DNA of 64,000 nt from the NCBI GenBank assembly GCA_040221975.1, contig JAVJWR010000007.1:1-64000 (forward strand). The letters run 5' to 3'. The translations under genes and the position numbers were made by a program. Within the stretch, counting starts at the first letter, position 1. Every line of letters begins with the position of its first letter. The notes beneath the pieces are model-generated. The model saw only the letters and a list, made by a program, of their open reading frames with translations. It did not search any database and had not been told where the DNA came from. This DNA comes from Haliea sp040221975 (lineage in GTDB: Bacteria; Pseudomonadota; Gammaproteobacteria; Pseudomonadales; Halieaceae). This document shows, in pieces, positions 32,858 through 40,971 of this stretch.

Positions 32858-34174
32858 TCAGGTAGTGGGGATTTTCAGCGTCTGGCCCACCAGGATGCGG
32901 GAGTCACGGAGACCGTTGTGATCCCGCAACCGGTTTACGGGCACGTTGAAGCGCTGGGCGATATCCGACAGTGTATCACCCCGGGCGATGACATACTCCT
33001 GATCGCCCTGCTGCTTGCGCCAGGCCAGCAGCGTACCGGGTGGCGGCTGGGCAATAAACCAGTCGCGGATGCCGGCGTGAATGGCCTGCGCCACCTTGCG
33101 CTGGTATTCCCGGGTGCCCAGCTTCTGGGCCTCGCCCGGGTTTGATATGAAGCCGGTTTCCACCAGGATCGAGGGTATGTCCGGCGACTTCAGCACCGCA
33201 AACCCGGCCTGCTCCACGTTGCGCTTGTGCAGGCGCGCCACCGTGTCCATGCGCCGCAACACCTTGTCGCCCACTTTCAGGCTGTGGTCCAGGGTATTGG
33301 TCATGGAGAGATCGGTGAGAACGCTGGCCAGCACGTCGTCCTTGTCCGAGAGCCGGACCCCGCCCACCAGGTCTGCCTCGTTTTCGCGCCGGGCCAGATA
33401 ACTGGCAGTGGTGCTGGTGGCGCCGCGGGTAGAGAGGGCATAGACCGAGGCACCGTTGGCCTCGCGGCGGGTGAAGGCATCAGCGTGGATCGATACAAAA
33501 AGGTCCGCCTGGCGCTTGCGGGCAATATCGCGACGTCCCTTGAGACTGATGTAGTAATCCCCGGTCCGTACCATGGTTGGACTGAAACCTTCATCCCGTT
33601 CCAGCAGCGCGTGCAGTTCCCGTGAGATCGCCATGACCACGTCTTTCTCGCGCAGGCGGTTGGGCCCTGTTGCGCCGGGATCCTCGCCACCGTGGCCGGC
33701 ATCAATCGCGATAATGAGGTCCCGACGCCCGGACCGGGCTGCGGCGCTTTTGCTCACCTCCGCCACCGCCGGCTTCTTGCCCGGAGTGCGGTCGTAAAGA
33801 TCCAGTACCAGCCGGTCTCCGGCCTGGGCGTTGGCCTTGAGAGCAAAACTGCGGGGATCGACACCTTCCTTGATATCGAACACCACGCGCAGGTCGCGCC
33901 CATCGCGGACGCCAGAGCGCACCAGGGAGATCGGGGTATTGGTCAGATCGAGGTCGGTGAGGCTGGCCTTGAGGGTTGCGATAGAGAGGTCGAGGACAAT
34001 GCGGTCCGGATTCTCCAGGGTCAAGAGACGGTGCTCGGCGGGCCCGGTGAGGTCAAACACGACGCGGGTGTGGTCCGGAGCGCGCCAAAGGCGCACATCG
34101 TGCACCTCCACCGCCAGCGCGGGGGAAACCACCAACCACGCCAGGACCAGCCTGATCCAGAAAGCCCTGCTCAT
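32858..34174 (-). CDS. N-acetylmuramoyl-L-alanine amidase, AMIN and LysM domains
   Basis: Periplasmic zinc amidase that splits septal peptidoglycan during cell separation (AmiB/AmiC type). 438 residues: signal peptide (about 1-21), AMIN domain (about 25-120, VHDVRLWRAPDHTRVVFDLT), Amidase_3 catalytic domain (about 150-375) with IAIDAGHGGEDPGATG, the later SIHADAF, and VETGFISNP; then a LysM repeat (about 390-436, YVIARGDTLSDIAQRFNV). Position between tsaE and mutL matches E. coli amiB; the C-terminal LysM is also found in AmiB. An activator with EnvC/NlpD-like LytM domain would be expected elsewhere. Confidence 0.95.
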   Translation of the reverse strand: MSRAFWIRLVLAWLVVSPALAVEVHDVRLWRAPDHTRVVFDLTGPAEHRLLTLENPDRIVLDLSIATLKASLTDLDLTNTPISLVRSGVRDGRDLRVVFDIKEGVDPRSFALKANAQAGDRLVLDLYDRTPGKKPAVAEVSKSAAARSGRRDLIIAIDAGHGGEDPGATGPNRLREKDVVMAISRELHALLERDEGFSPTMVRTGDYYISLKGRRDIARKRQADLFVSIHADAFTRREANGASVYALSTRGATSTTASYLARRENEADLVGGVRLSDKDDVLASVLTDLSMTNTLDHSLKVGDKVLRRMDTVARLHKRNVEQAGFAVLKSPDIPSILVETGFISNPGEAQKLGTREYQRKVAQAIHAGIRDWFIAQPPPGTLLAWRKQQGDQEYVIARGDTLSDIAQRFNVPVNRLRDHNGLRDSRILVGQTLKIPTT

Positions 34175-34204
34175 TTCACTCCAGCCGATTATCGGTCGCT
34201 TTGT

Positions 34205-34678
34205 TCAGGCACCGGGTTGCCAGCGCGCCAGAACCCTACTTCCCGGTACCGACCCGGCTCGCGCCCTGACACTGCGGCTGCTGCCGGCAGACACTATAGT
34301 AATCGCTAAGTCCGCAGGGGGTAAAGCACCGACGCCGCGCTCTGGCCATTCGACCAGGCACAGACTGTCAGCGGTGAAGTAGTCGCGAATGCCGATAAAT
34401 TCGAGTTCGGCGGGATCGCCGAGGCGATAGAGGTCAAAGTGAAATACGTCCAGTTGCCCCAGCCGGTAAGGCTCCACCAGCGTGTAGGTAGGACTCTTCA
34501 CTGCGCCGACATGCCCCAAACCCTGGATAAAGCCCCGACAAAAGGTCGTCTTGCCCATGCCGAGATCGCCCTGCAGATAGACCACCAGACCCGGCTCGCT
34601 GGCGTCGGCAAGCGCCGCACCCAGCGCAACCATGGCGTCCTCGTCGGGGACCTGCCAGCAGGCCTCGCCCGGGCTCAT
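34205..34678 (-). CDS. tsaE: tRNA t6A threonylcarbamoyladenosine protein TsaE
   Basis: ATPase that drives the TsaBD complex in t6A37 tRNA modification. 157 residues from ATG 34678, with Walker A GDLGMGKTTFCRGF, SPTYTLVEPY and the HFDLYRL and EWPERG blocks. ATG 34678 overlaps the nnr stop as ATGA, and the upstream part of the open frame lies inside nnr, so it is not used. The arginine/proline-rich C-terminus is unremarkable. Part of the nnr-tsaE-amidase-mutL transcript. Confidence 0.95.
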   Translation of the reverse strand: MSPGEACWQVPDEDAMVALGAALADASEPGLVVYLQGDLGMGKTTFCRGFIQGLGHVGAVKSPTYTLVEPYRLGQLDVFHFDLYRLGDPAELEFIGIRDYFTADSLCLVEWPERGVGALPPADLAITIVSAGSSRSVRARAGSVPGSRVLARWQPGA

Positions 34679-36198
34679 CCCAGCAGTCGCCGCAGCGGCA
34701 CCATCAGGTCGCTGGCAAGCAGGCCGCGCTGCCCCTGCTCCGCGGCGGCATCGGCTGCGGCGCCGTGCAGGCACACGCCCAGGGCGGCGGCTGCGCTGCC
34801 CTCCAGGCCCTGGGCCAGCAAACCACCGACGATGCCGCTGAGGACATCGCCCATGCCGCCCGATGCCATGCCCGGGTTGCCGTAATCGGAAAGCAGGCGC
34901 TGGTCACCTGCGACGACCAGGCTGCCGTTGCCCTTGAGTATCATCGTGCCGCCCAGCTGCTCCTGCAACCGCACCGCTGCAGCAAACCGGTCCGCCTGTA
35001 CCTCGGCGGTGCTCACGCCCAGCAGGCGGGCGGCCTCGCCTGGATGCGGGGTATAAAGCCAGTGTTCACGGCGCTTCCGCGCCAGCACGCGACCCTCGGC
35101 CAACAGGTTGAGCCCGTCCGCATCAAGAATACAGGGCAGATCGCTCGCTGCTGCCGCCTGCAGCAGTTGCTGCGACCAGCTGCTGCGGCCCAGCCCCGGC
35201 CCCAGCACCAGCACATCCGCAGCGGCCAGCAAAGGCTGCAAATCCTGGCCCGAGCGCACACCGGTCACCATGGCCTCGGGGGTGCGGGCAATAATGGCTG
35301 ACAGGTGTTCCCGCTGCGTCGCGACTCGCACCAGGCCAGCACCGCTGCGCAGGGCAGCCTCCGCTGCCAGCGCCACGGCACCGGGCATGCCAACATCCCC
35401 GCCTACCACCAATACCGTGCCAAAACTGCCCTTGTGCGCCATCGCCGGCCGCCGCGGCCACTGCGCCAGCATCTGTTCAAGACACAGCCGGCGCCACTCT
35501 GGCGCCACCGCCCGGTAAGCCTCAAGGGGCACGGCCAGATCGGAAAATTCCAGTGCCCCGCAGCAGTCGGGACCATCCAGGGTGAACAGGCCGCGCTTGT
35601 AGCCAATAAAGGTCACAGTGAGTTCGGCAGCAACCGCGCACCCCAGTATCCGCCCGCTATCGCTGCACAGGCCGGAGGGAATATCCACCGCGACCACAGG
35701 CAGCCCGGCTCCGTTGCAGGCATCGATGGCGGCAGTAAACGGCGCCCTGACCTCGCCCCCCAGACCGGTACCCAGCATGGCGTCGACCAGAACGCCGGAT
35801 TGCTGCAGGGCATCGGGACTGAATGGCAGCACCGCGACGCCGTTGGCCAGTGCCTGTTCCCGGGCTCGCAGCGCATCGCCGCCAATCTTCGCCGGGTCAC
35901 CCACCTGCAACACCTGCGCGGAAATGCCGCGGCGGTGGGCCTGGTCGGCGACCAGGTAGCCGTCGCCACCGTTGTTGCCGGTGCCGCAGAGGACCTGCAG
36001 CAGCCCTGGCTCGGGCCAGCGCCCCAGCAGCTGCTCCAGGGTGGCGGCGGCAGCTCGGGACATCAGCAGAGCACCGCTGACGCCGCCCTGGTCAATGGCC
36101 CAATGGTCCAGCGCCCGGGTCTCCGCCGCGCTGTACAGGGCCTCATGGTCCGCCCAGGTAAATCCCAGCCTGCCTGTCGTCGCCAAATCAAACTCCAC
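34675..36198 (-). CDS. nnr: Bifunctional NAD(P)HX epimerase/dehydratase
   Basis: Repairs hydrated NADH/NADPH. 507 residues: N-terminal epimerase (YjeF_N, about 1-225) with GTGNNGGDGYLVA, and C-terminal ADP-dependent dehydratase (about 240-505) with the ribokinase-like GNPGMASGGMGDVLSGI glycine-rich block. GTG start at 36198. A perfect TATAAT on the minus strand at 36242-36247 lies upstream in the 78-base gap to divergent queG, but no matching -35 was found. First gene of the conserved superoperon. Confidence 0.95.
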   Translation of the reverse strand: MEFDLATTGRLGFTWADHEALYSAAETRALDHWAIDQGGVSGALLMSRAAAATLEQLLGRWPEPGLLQVLCGTGNNGGDGYLVADQAHRRGISAQVLQVGDPAKIGGDALRAREQALANGVAVLPFSPDALQQSGVLVDAMLGTGLGGEVRAPFTAAIDACNGAGLPVVAVDIPSGLCSDSGRILGCAVAAELTVTFIGYKRGLFTLDGPDCCGALEFSDLAVPLEAYRAVAPEWRRLCLEQMLAQWPRRPAMAHKGSFGTVLVVGGDVGMPGAVALAAEAALRSGAGLVRVATQREHLSAIIARTPEAMVTGVRSGQDLQPLLAAADVLVLGPGLGRSSWSQQLLQAAAASDLPCILDADGLNLLAEGRVLARKRREHWLYTPHPGEAARLLGVSTAEVQADRFAAAVRLQEQLGGTMILKGNGSLVVAGDQRLLSDYGNPGMASGGMGDVLSGIVGGLLAQGLEGSAAAALGVCLHGAAADAAAEQGQRGLLASDLMVPLRRLLG

Positions 36199-36276
36199 GC
36201 TGCTACACTGCCGGATACTGAAAGTTATCGCAAACCCGCGAATTATAGGCAGGTTTCACTGCCCCGGCCCAGCCCC

Positions 36277-37362
36277 ATGGCAACGACACTGACCCAGGAA
36301 CAGCAATCCCGTTTGCGCCGGCAGCTTGAGCTGTGGGCCGTCGAGCTCGGCTTCGCCCAGCTCGGGATCAGCGACATTCATCTGCAGCAGCACGAAGCCT
36401 ACCTGCAGAAATGGCTGCAGGCAGGCCACCACGGCAGCATGGATTACATGGAGCGCCACGGCGAGAAACGCGCGCGCCCGGCGCAGCTGATCCCGGATAC
36501 CTGCCGTGTCATAACCCTGCGCATGGATTACCTCGCCGCGGATTCCCGGCCGGAAGCGGTGCTGGAAACCCCGGAAAAAGCCTATATATCCCGCTACGCC
36601 CTGGGGCGCGACTATCACAAGCTGGTCCGGAAGCGCCTCGCGCAACTGGCCACGCGGCTGCAGCAGGCGGCAGGCGGCGGCCAGTACCGCGCTTTCGTCG
36701 ACAGCGCCCCGGTGCTGGAGCGTGCCCTGGCCGAGCGCGCGGGCATGGGCTGGATCGCCAAGAACACCATGTTGATCAATGAGCGTGCCGGTTCCTGGTT
36801 TTTTCTCGGTGAGATCTACACCGATCTGCCGCTGGCGGCGGACCCGCCGCGGGAGGCAAAACACTGTGGCAGCTGCACTGCCTGCCTGACCGTGTGTCCC
36901 ACCGATGCCTTCGTCGGTCCCTTCCAGCTCGATGCGCGGCGCTGCATCTCCTACCTCACCATTGAGCACAAGGGCAGTATCGACGAGGCCCTGCGCCCGC
37001 TAATGGGCAACCGTATCTTTGGCTGCGACGACTGCCAGCTGGTCTGCCCCTGGAACAAGTTTGCCCGGCACAGCAATGAGCCCGATTTCCAGCCCCGCCA
37101 TGGTCTCCAGGACAGCGACCTGGTGGAACTGTTTCTGTGGGATGAAGCCACCTTCCTGGCCCGCACCGAGGGCTCGGCCATTCGCCGCATCGGCCACGAA
37201 CGCTGGCTGCGCAACATCGCCGTGGCCCTCGGCAATGCGCCGCCAGCCGCAGCGGTCGTTGCGGCACTGGGTCAGCGCCTGCAGCACCCTTCCGCCCTGG
37301 TCCGCGAACACGTGACCTGGGCCCTGCAGCGGCAGCGCGACAAGGGTTCCCACCAGTGCTAG
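36277..37362 (+). CDS. queG: Epoxyqueuosine reductase
   Basis: Cobalamin-dependent last step of queuosine synthesis in tRNA. 361 residues with two [4Fe-4S] ferredoxin motifs (CGSCTACLTVCPTDAF and, with CIS, FGCDDCQLVCPWN), the conserved YGRDYH-type segment (LGRDYHKLVRKRL) and the DSAPVLERALAERAGMGWIAKNTM core (quoted in parts). The ATG at 36277 gives the usual length; the longer frame from 35305 is antisense to nnr and not coding. Divergent from nnr, the E. coli arrangement. Confidence 0.96.
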   Translation: MATTLTQEQQSRLRRQLELWAVELGFAQLGISDIHLQQHEAYLQKWLQAGHHGSMDYMERHGEKRARPAQLIPDTCRVITLRMDYLAADSRPEAVLETPEKAYISRYALGRDYHKLVRKRLAQLATRLQQAAGGGQYRAFVDSAPVLERALAERAGMGWIAKNTMLINERAGSWFFLGEIYTDLPLAADPPREAKHCGSCTACLTVCPTDAFVGPFQLDARRCISYLTIEHKGSIDEALRPLMGNRIFGCDDCQLVCPWNKFARHSNEPDFQPRHGLQDSDLVELFLWDEATFLARTEGSAIRRIGHERWLRNIAVALGNAPPAAAVVAALGQRLQHPSALVREHVTWALQRQRDKGSHQC

Positions 37363-37437
37363 CATCCAGATCCGAACAACGCACCCAGGACTCCTGAGTC
37401 GGCGCCAGTGCGGTGCATCACCCTGTTGGGCATTACA

Positions 37438-38178
37438 CTAGTGGGCGCCGCCGGTGTTGTCCCGGCTGCCAGTGCTTTCAATCGTGGTGGTGTCGTCCAA
37501 CCCTGTTCCGGGCGGGACCCAGGCACTATTGCGGCTCACCCGAAAGATGATGTCGTGAAAGCGGATTTCATCCTGGTTTTGCAACGCGCAACGCCCTGTC
37601 ATGGGGCGCCCGTTCACCACCGTACCGTTTGCGGAGCCCAGGTCCTCCAGCATGAGCTGGCCAGCATCCAGATCCAGGCGCGCGTGCTGGCGCGACACAT
37701 GGGGGCTGACCACGGCTATATCGCACTGCAGGGAGCGCCCCAGCACCAGCGAGCGGTCCACTCCAAAACTCAGCCCCGCCAGGGGGCCCGTCTCGGCGGC
37801 AAGGGTCCACTCAAAATCCGGCGCGACTTCGCTTTTGCGAAAATAGCGGAGCTGGCCGCCGGTATGACGACGATCGTTGAGTGGCGGGACATTGGACAGC
37901 ACCCGCCGCTCGACAAACGGGGTTGAACGCACGATTCCGTTGGGGGTGATCTGGAAGAACCAGGCCAGGGCCAGTGTCAGCGGGAAACCCGCCATGGTCA
38001 CGACCACAATGATCCGGGAGATCCTGTCGCCATCAAGATCCAGCAGGGGGAACAGCACATCGACTATCTGCAGACTGCCCCAGACCGCGAAGAGGTACAG
38101 AAAACAGGTCTGGAACACCTTGCGCCGCCGCAGTTCACGGTACAACGCCAGCGCCGTGGACTCCCTCGAATGGCCCAT
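37438..38178 (-). CDS. Membrane protein with cytoplasmic FHA domain
   Basis: 246-residue protein of unknown role. The N-terminal 75 residues contain two membrane helices in the RRKVFQTCFLYLFAVWGSLQ ... FPLTLALAWFFQITPNGI arrangement. This two-helix module is known at the N-terminus of many proteobacterial adenylate-cyclase-, winged-helix- or TPR-type proteins. An FHA domain follows (about 135-215) with the phosphothreonine-binding residues in VLGRSLQCDI, SPHVSRQHA and LGSANGTVVNG. ATG 38178 is used instead of TTG 38190. It sits between queG and orn, where E. coli has glycine tRNA genes. A partner Ser/Thr kinase is not in the window. Confidence 0.82.
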   Translation of the reverse strand: MGHSRESTALALYRELRRRKVFQTCFLYLFAVWGSLQIVDVLFPLLDLDGDRISRIIVVVTMAGFPLTLALAWFFQITPNGIVRSTPFVERRVLSNVPPLNDRRHTGGQLRYFRKSEVAPDFEWTLAAETGPLAGLSFGVDRSLVLGRSLQCDIAVVSPHVSRQHARLDLDAGQLMLEDLGSANGTVVNGRPMTGRCALQNQDEIRFHDIIFRVSRNSAWVPPGTGLDDTTTIESTGSRDNTGGAH

Positions 38179-38209
38179 CCCGCGAGTCAATTCAGCTGCC
38201 GCGGCCGGT

Positions 38210-38222
38210 GTTGCAATGCAAC
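38210..38222. repeat. Short palindrome upstream of the FHA gene
   Basis: GTTGCA-A-TGCAAC, perfect six-base arms with one central base, 32 bases before the FHA start. It could be an operator for the FHA gene or for nothing at all. The rest of the 254-base gap (38179-38432) shows no gene, only a moderately AT-rich segment at 38370-38400. Confidence 0.3.
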
Positions 38223-38432
38223 CGCCTGCGCCCGGTAAAGTGCTGCATTGTCATGCTCCGGATCCACTGTCGGCAACCGGCCCCAGAGGCCAATGGCCCG
38301 CCCATCCAATCACTGCTTGTCTCACGCGAATCCCCTATCCCCCGAAGGTTCGGCCAAGGTCAGGTCAACCGGTTTACTCTTTTCCTCACTATAGATTACC
38401 GCCAACGATCTGGGAAAGCGCGAGAGTTGTTT

Positions 38433-38996
38433 TTATCTGCCACCAGGGTCGGCGCCGGCCCGTAAAAAGTGCTGCCGGTAGTAGCGCAGCTCCGCTATGG
38501 ACTCGCGAATGTCCTCCAGAGCCTGGTGACTGCCAGCCTTGACGATGCCCTGCTCCAGCTCGGGACGCCAGAGCTGCATCAATATCTTGAGCGTGCTGAC
38601 ATCGAGGTTGCGGTAATGGAAGTAGCGTTCGAGACGCGGCAGGTGCCGGACCATGAAGCGGCGATCCTGGCAGATGCTGTTGCCACAGATAGGCGAACTG
38701 CCGGCAACCACCCACTGCTGCAGGAAAGCCAGGGTCTGGTCTTCGGCGGCCGCTGCATCAACGGTACTTGTGCGAACCCTCTCGACCAGGCCGGAGCGCG
38801 TGTGATGCGTGGTATTCCAGTCGTCCATGGCTGCCAGCACCACATCTGGCTGATGGATCGCAATCACGGGACCCTCAGCGAGAGTGTTGAGCTCGCTGTC
38901 GGTAACAATGGACGCAATTTCAATCACCACGTCCCGGTCTGGATCGAGGCCCGTCATCTCGAGATCCACCCAGATCAGGTTGTCCGGTCGCTGCAT
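38433..38996 (-). CDS. orn: Oligoribonuclease
   Basis: 3'-5' exonuclease degrading two- to five-base RNAs and the diguanylate products of c-di-GMP turnover. 187 residues from ATG 38996, with DEDDh motifs: WVDLEMTGLD (first Asp-Glu), the IEIASIVTD block, GNSICQDRRF, and HQALEDIRESIAELRYY. The 72-base upstream frame extension to 39068 is rejected because MQRPDNLIWVDLEMTGL aligns with the usual start. Divergent from rsgA. Confidence 0.96.
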   Translation of the reverse strand: MQRPDNLIWVDLEMTGLDPDRDVVIEIASIVTDSELNTLAEGPVIAIHQPDVVLAAMDDWNTTHHTRSGLVERVRTSTVDAAAAEDQTLAFLQQWVVAGSSPICGNSICQDRRFMVRHLPRLERYFHYRNLDVSTLKILMQLWRPELEQGIVKAGSHQALEDIRESIAELRYYRQHFLRAGADPGGR

Positions 38997-39079
38997 GTAC
39001 CCGTTCTCTTCCCGCATTCCTGGCCGCAGTGTAACAAATTGCCTGTACAGCGCCATGCCGGCACCCAATAATGACCCGC

Positions 39080-40096
39080 ATGAGCAAACGCAAACTGAGC
39101 CGTCAGCAGAGCTGGCGCATCAGCAAGATCCAGGATGAACGCACGGCCCGGGCCCAGCGCCGCGGAGCGCGTGGGGAAGATGTCCTCGGCGCGGGTGAGC
39201 TGGGTGCCGAGCAGACTGGCCTGGTGATTGCCCACTTCGGCACCCAGGTCGATGTAGAGGCCGACGATGGCAGCACCCGGCGCTGTCACCTGCGGGCGAA
39301 CCTCGACGGCCTGGTCACCGGCGACCGCGTTATCTGGTGCGCCGGCGATACCACGGGGGTCGTTGTCGCCCGGGAGCCACGCCACAGCGAGCTGCGGCGC
39401 CCGGACCCCTACGGGAAACTGAAGCCGATCGCGGCCAATATCGACCAGATCCTGGTGGTGATTGCACCTTTTCCTGAGCCTCACGCCAACCTCATTGACC
39501 GCTACCTGGTCGCTTCCGAGGCAGTGGGTATTGAGCCGGTCCTGGTATTGAACAAGTCGGACCTGCTGGACCTGGATCCTGACCTGCGCGTGCGGCTGCA
39601 GGCGCTACTGGCCATCTACCCGACCCTGGGCTATCGGTTGCTGGAGGTGAGCAGCCACAGCGGCAGCCTGACCCTGCTGAAGGAGGCACTGCGGGACCGG
39701 ATCAGCATTTTTGTCGGCCAGTCGGGGGTCGGCAAGTCCTCGCTGGTCAATGCCCTGCTGCCCGCTGCCGGTCTGCGGGTCGGAGCCCTGTCAGAGTTGC
39801 GCCAGAAAGGCGTGCATACCACGACTACCGCCCAGTTGTTTCACCTGCCAGCCGGAGGCAGCCTGATCGACTCGCCGGGGATTCGCGAATTCGGCCTCTG
39901 GCACATGAGCCGGGAGCAGGTCGAGCAGGGTTTTCGGGAATTCAAGCCACTACTGGGCCACTGCCGCTTTCGCGACTGCAGCCACGAGCACGAGCCGGGC
40001 TGTGCGATCCTGGCCGCGGTCGAGGCCGGCGCCATCAGCGCGACCCGGCTGGCCAGTTACCGCCATATCGTGACTACGCTGGGTCAGCCCGCCTGA
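39080..40096 (+). CDS. rsgA: Ribosome small-subunit GTPase RsgA
   Basis: Late 30S maturation GTPase. 338 residues: N-terminal OB fold (VIAHFGTQVDVEADDG), a circularly permuted G domain (NKSDLL before P-loop GQSGVGKSSLVN, then DSPGIREFG), and the C-terminal zinc site (CRFRDCSHEHEPGC). MSKRKLSRQQ at 39080 aligns with the E. coli start MSKNKLSKGQQ; the ATG at 39071 is an alternative. Its last 13 bases overlap the convergent psd gene. Confidence 0.96.
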   Translation: MSKRKLSRQQSWRISKIQDERTARAQRRGARGEDVLGAGELGAEQTGLVIAHFGTQVDVEADDGSTRRCHLRANLDGLVTGDRVIWCAGDTTGVVVAREPRHSELRRPDPYGKLKPIAANIDQILVVIAPFPEPHANLIDRYLVASEAVGIEPVLVLNKSDLLDLDPDLRVRLQALLAIYPTLGYRLLEVSSHSGSLTLLKEALRDRISIFVGQSGVGKSSLVNALLPAAGLRVGALSELRQKGVHTTTTAQLFHLPAGGSLIDSPGIREFGLWHMSREQVEQGFREFKPLLGHCRFRDCSHEHEPGCAILAAVEAGAISATRLASYRHIVTTLGQPA

Positions 40097-40971
40097 GCCG
40101 CCGCAGGGTCTTCCGCCGGTTGGGCGGCGAGACTGCCCAGAGCCTCGCCCAGGCGCGTTGCAGAATCTGCGACATAGTCAGGCGACCAGTCCACGCGACC
40201 TTCCGGGAACAGCAGAATAACGGTTGAACCGAGCTTGAAGCGCCCCATTTCCTCACCCTTGAGCAGACGCACCGGAGCCGGCAACTCGCGATAATCGCGG
40301 TGCAGCATGGCCCGGGGCGGTGGCGCCACCTGCCCTTCCCACACCGTTTCTATACCTGCCACCACCATCGCGCCTACCAGCACCATCGCCATGGGCCCCG
40401 CCGCGGTGTCGAAATAACAGACCAGGCGCTCGTTGCGAGCGAACAGGCGCTCGACTCCGGCCGCCGTCGTTGCATTGACCGAGAACAGCTTGCCGGGGAT
40501 ATAGCGGGTAGCCACCAGTTCACCATCAATCGGCATGTGTACCCGGTGGTAATCCCGGGGCGACAGGTAAATGGTGGCAAAGTGGCCGTTGCGAAACTGT
40601 GCCGCACGCGCCTCATCACCGCCCAACAGGGCCCAGGTCGAGTAGCGGCGACCCTTGGCCTGCAGCAGGCTGAACTCTTCACTGCGGCCGATCTGGTTGA
40701 TGCTGCCATCTGCCGGGCAGACGATATCGGCCGCCGCCAGGGGCCTCGCGCCGGGGCGCAGAGGCCGGGTAAAGAAGGCGTTGAAACTGGGATAGGCCTC
40801 GGGGTAAGGCTCCTCGGCCTCTGCCATGTCCACGCCGAAGGCCCTGATAAAGGCGCTGATCATCAGGTCCTTGAGCCAACGGGGATGGCGCAGTTCCGCC
40901 AGGGCCCCGGTGAGCCGGGACAGCAGCTGCTGCGGCAGGAAATACTGCATCATCACGAACAGGGTTTTCAT
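40084..40971 (-). CDS. psd: Phosphatidylserine decarboxylase proenzyme
   Basis: Makes phosphatidylethanolamine on the inner membrane. 295 residues with the self-cleavage LGST motif (FKLGSTVILLF, near residue 253) that generates the pyruvoyl group, the DYHRVHMPIDG histidine, and CPADGSINQIG containing the catalytic Asp. Proline/alanine-rich C-terminal tail. Its ATG overlaps the stop of the RND permease as ATGA, so it would be translated from the efflux transcript unless it has an internal promoter. In E. coli psd follows rsgA on one strand; here the two are convergent and overlap by 13 bases. Confidence 0.96.
   Translation of the reverse strand: MKTLFVMMQYFLPQQLLSRLTGALAELRHPRWLKDLMISAFIRAFGVDMAEAEEPYPEAYPSFNAFFTRPLRPGARPLAAADIVCPADGSINQIGRSEEFSLLQAKGRRYSTWALLGGDEARAAQFRNGHFATIYLSPRDYHRVHMPIDGELVATRYIPGKLFSVNATTAAGVERLFARNERLVCYFDTAAGPMAMVLVGAMVVAGIETVWEGQVAPPPRAMLHRDYRELPAPVRLLKGEEMGRFKLGSTVILLFPEGRVDWSPDYVADSATRLGEALGSLAAQPAEDPAAAQAG

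Noticed and set aside
31097..33145. 682-codon open frame antisense to mutL
   Set aside because: Antisense shadow of a GC-rich gene; composition is Gly/Ala/His/Gln-rich with no recognisable domain, while mutL on the other strand is unmistakable.
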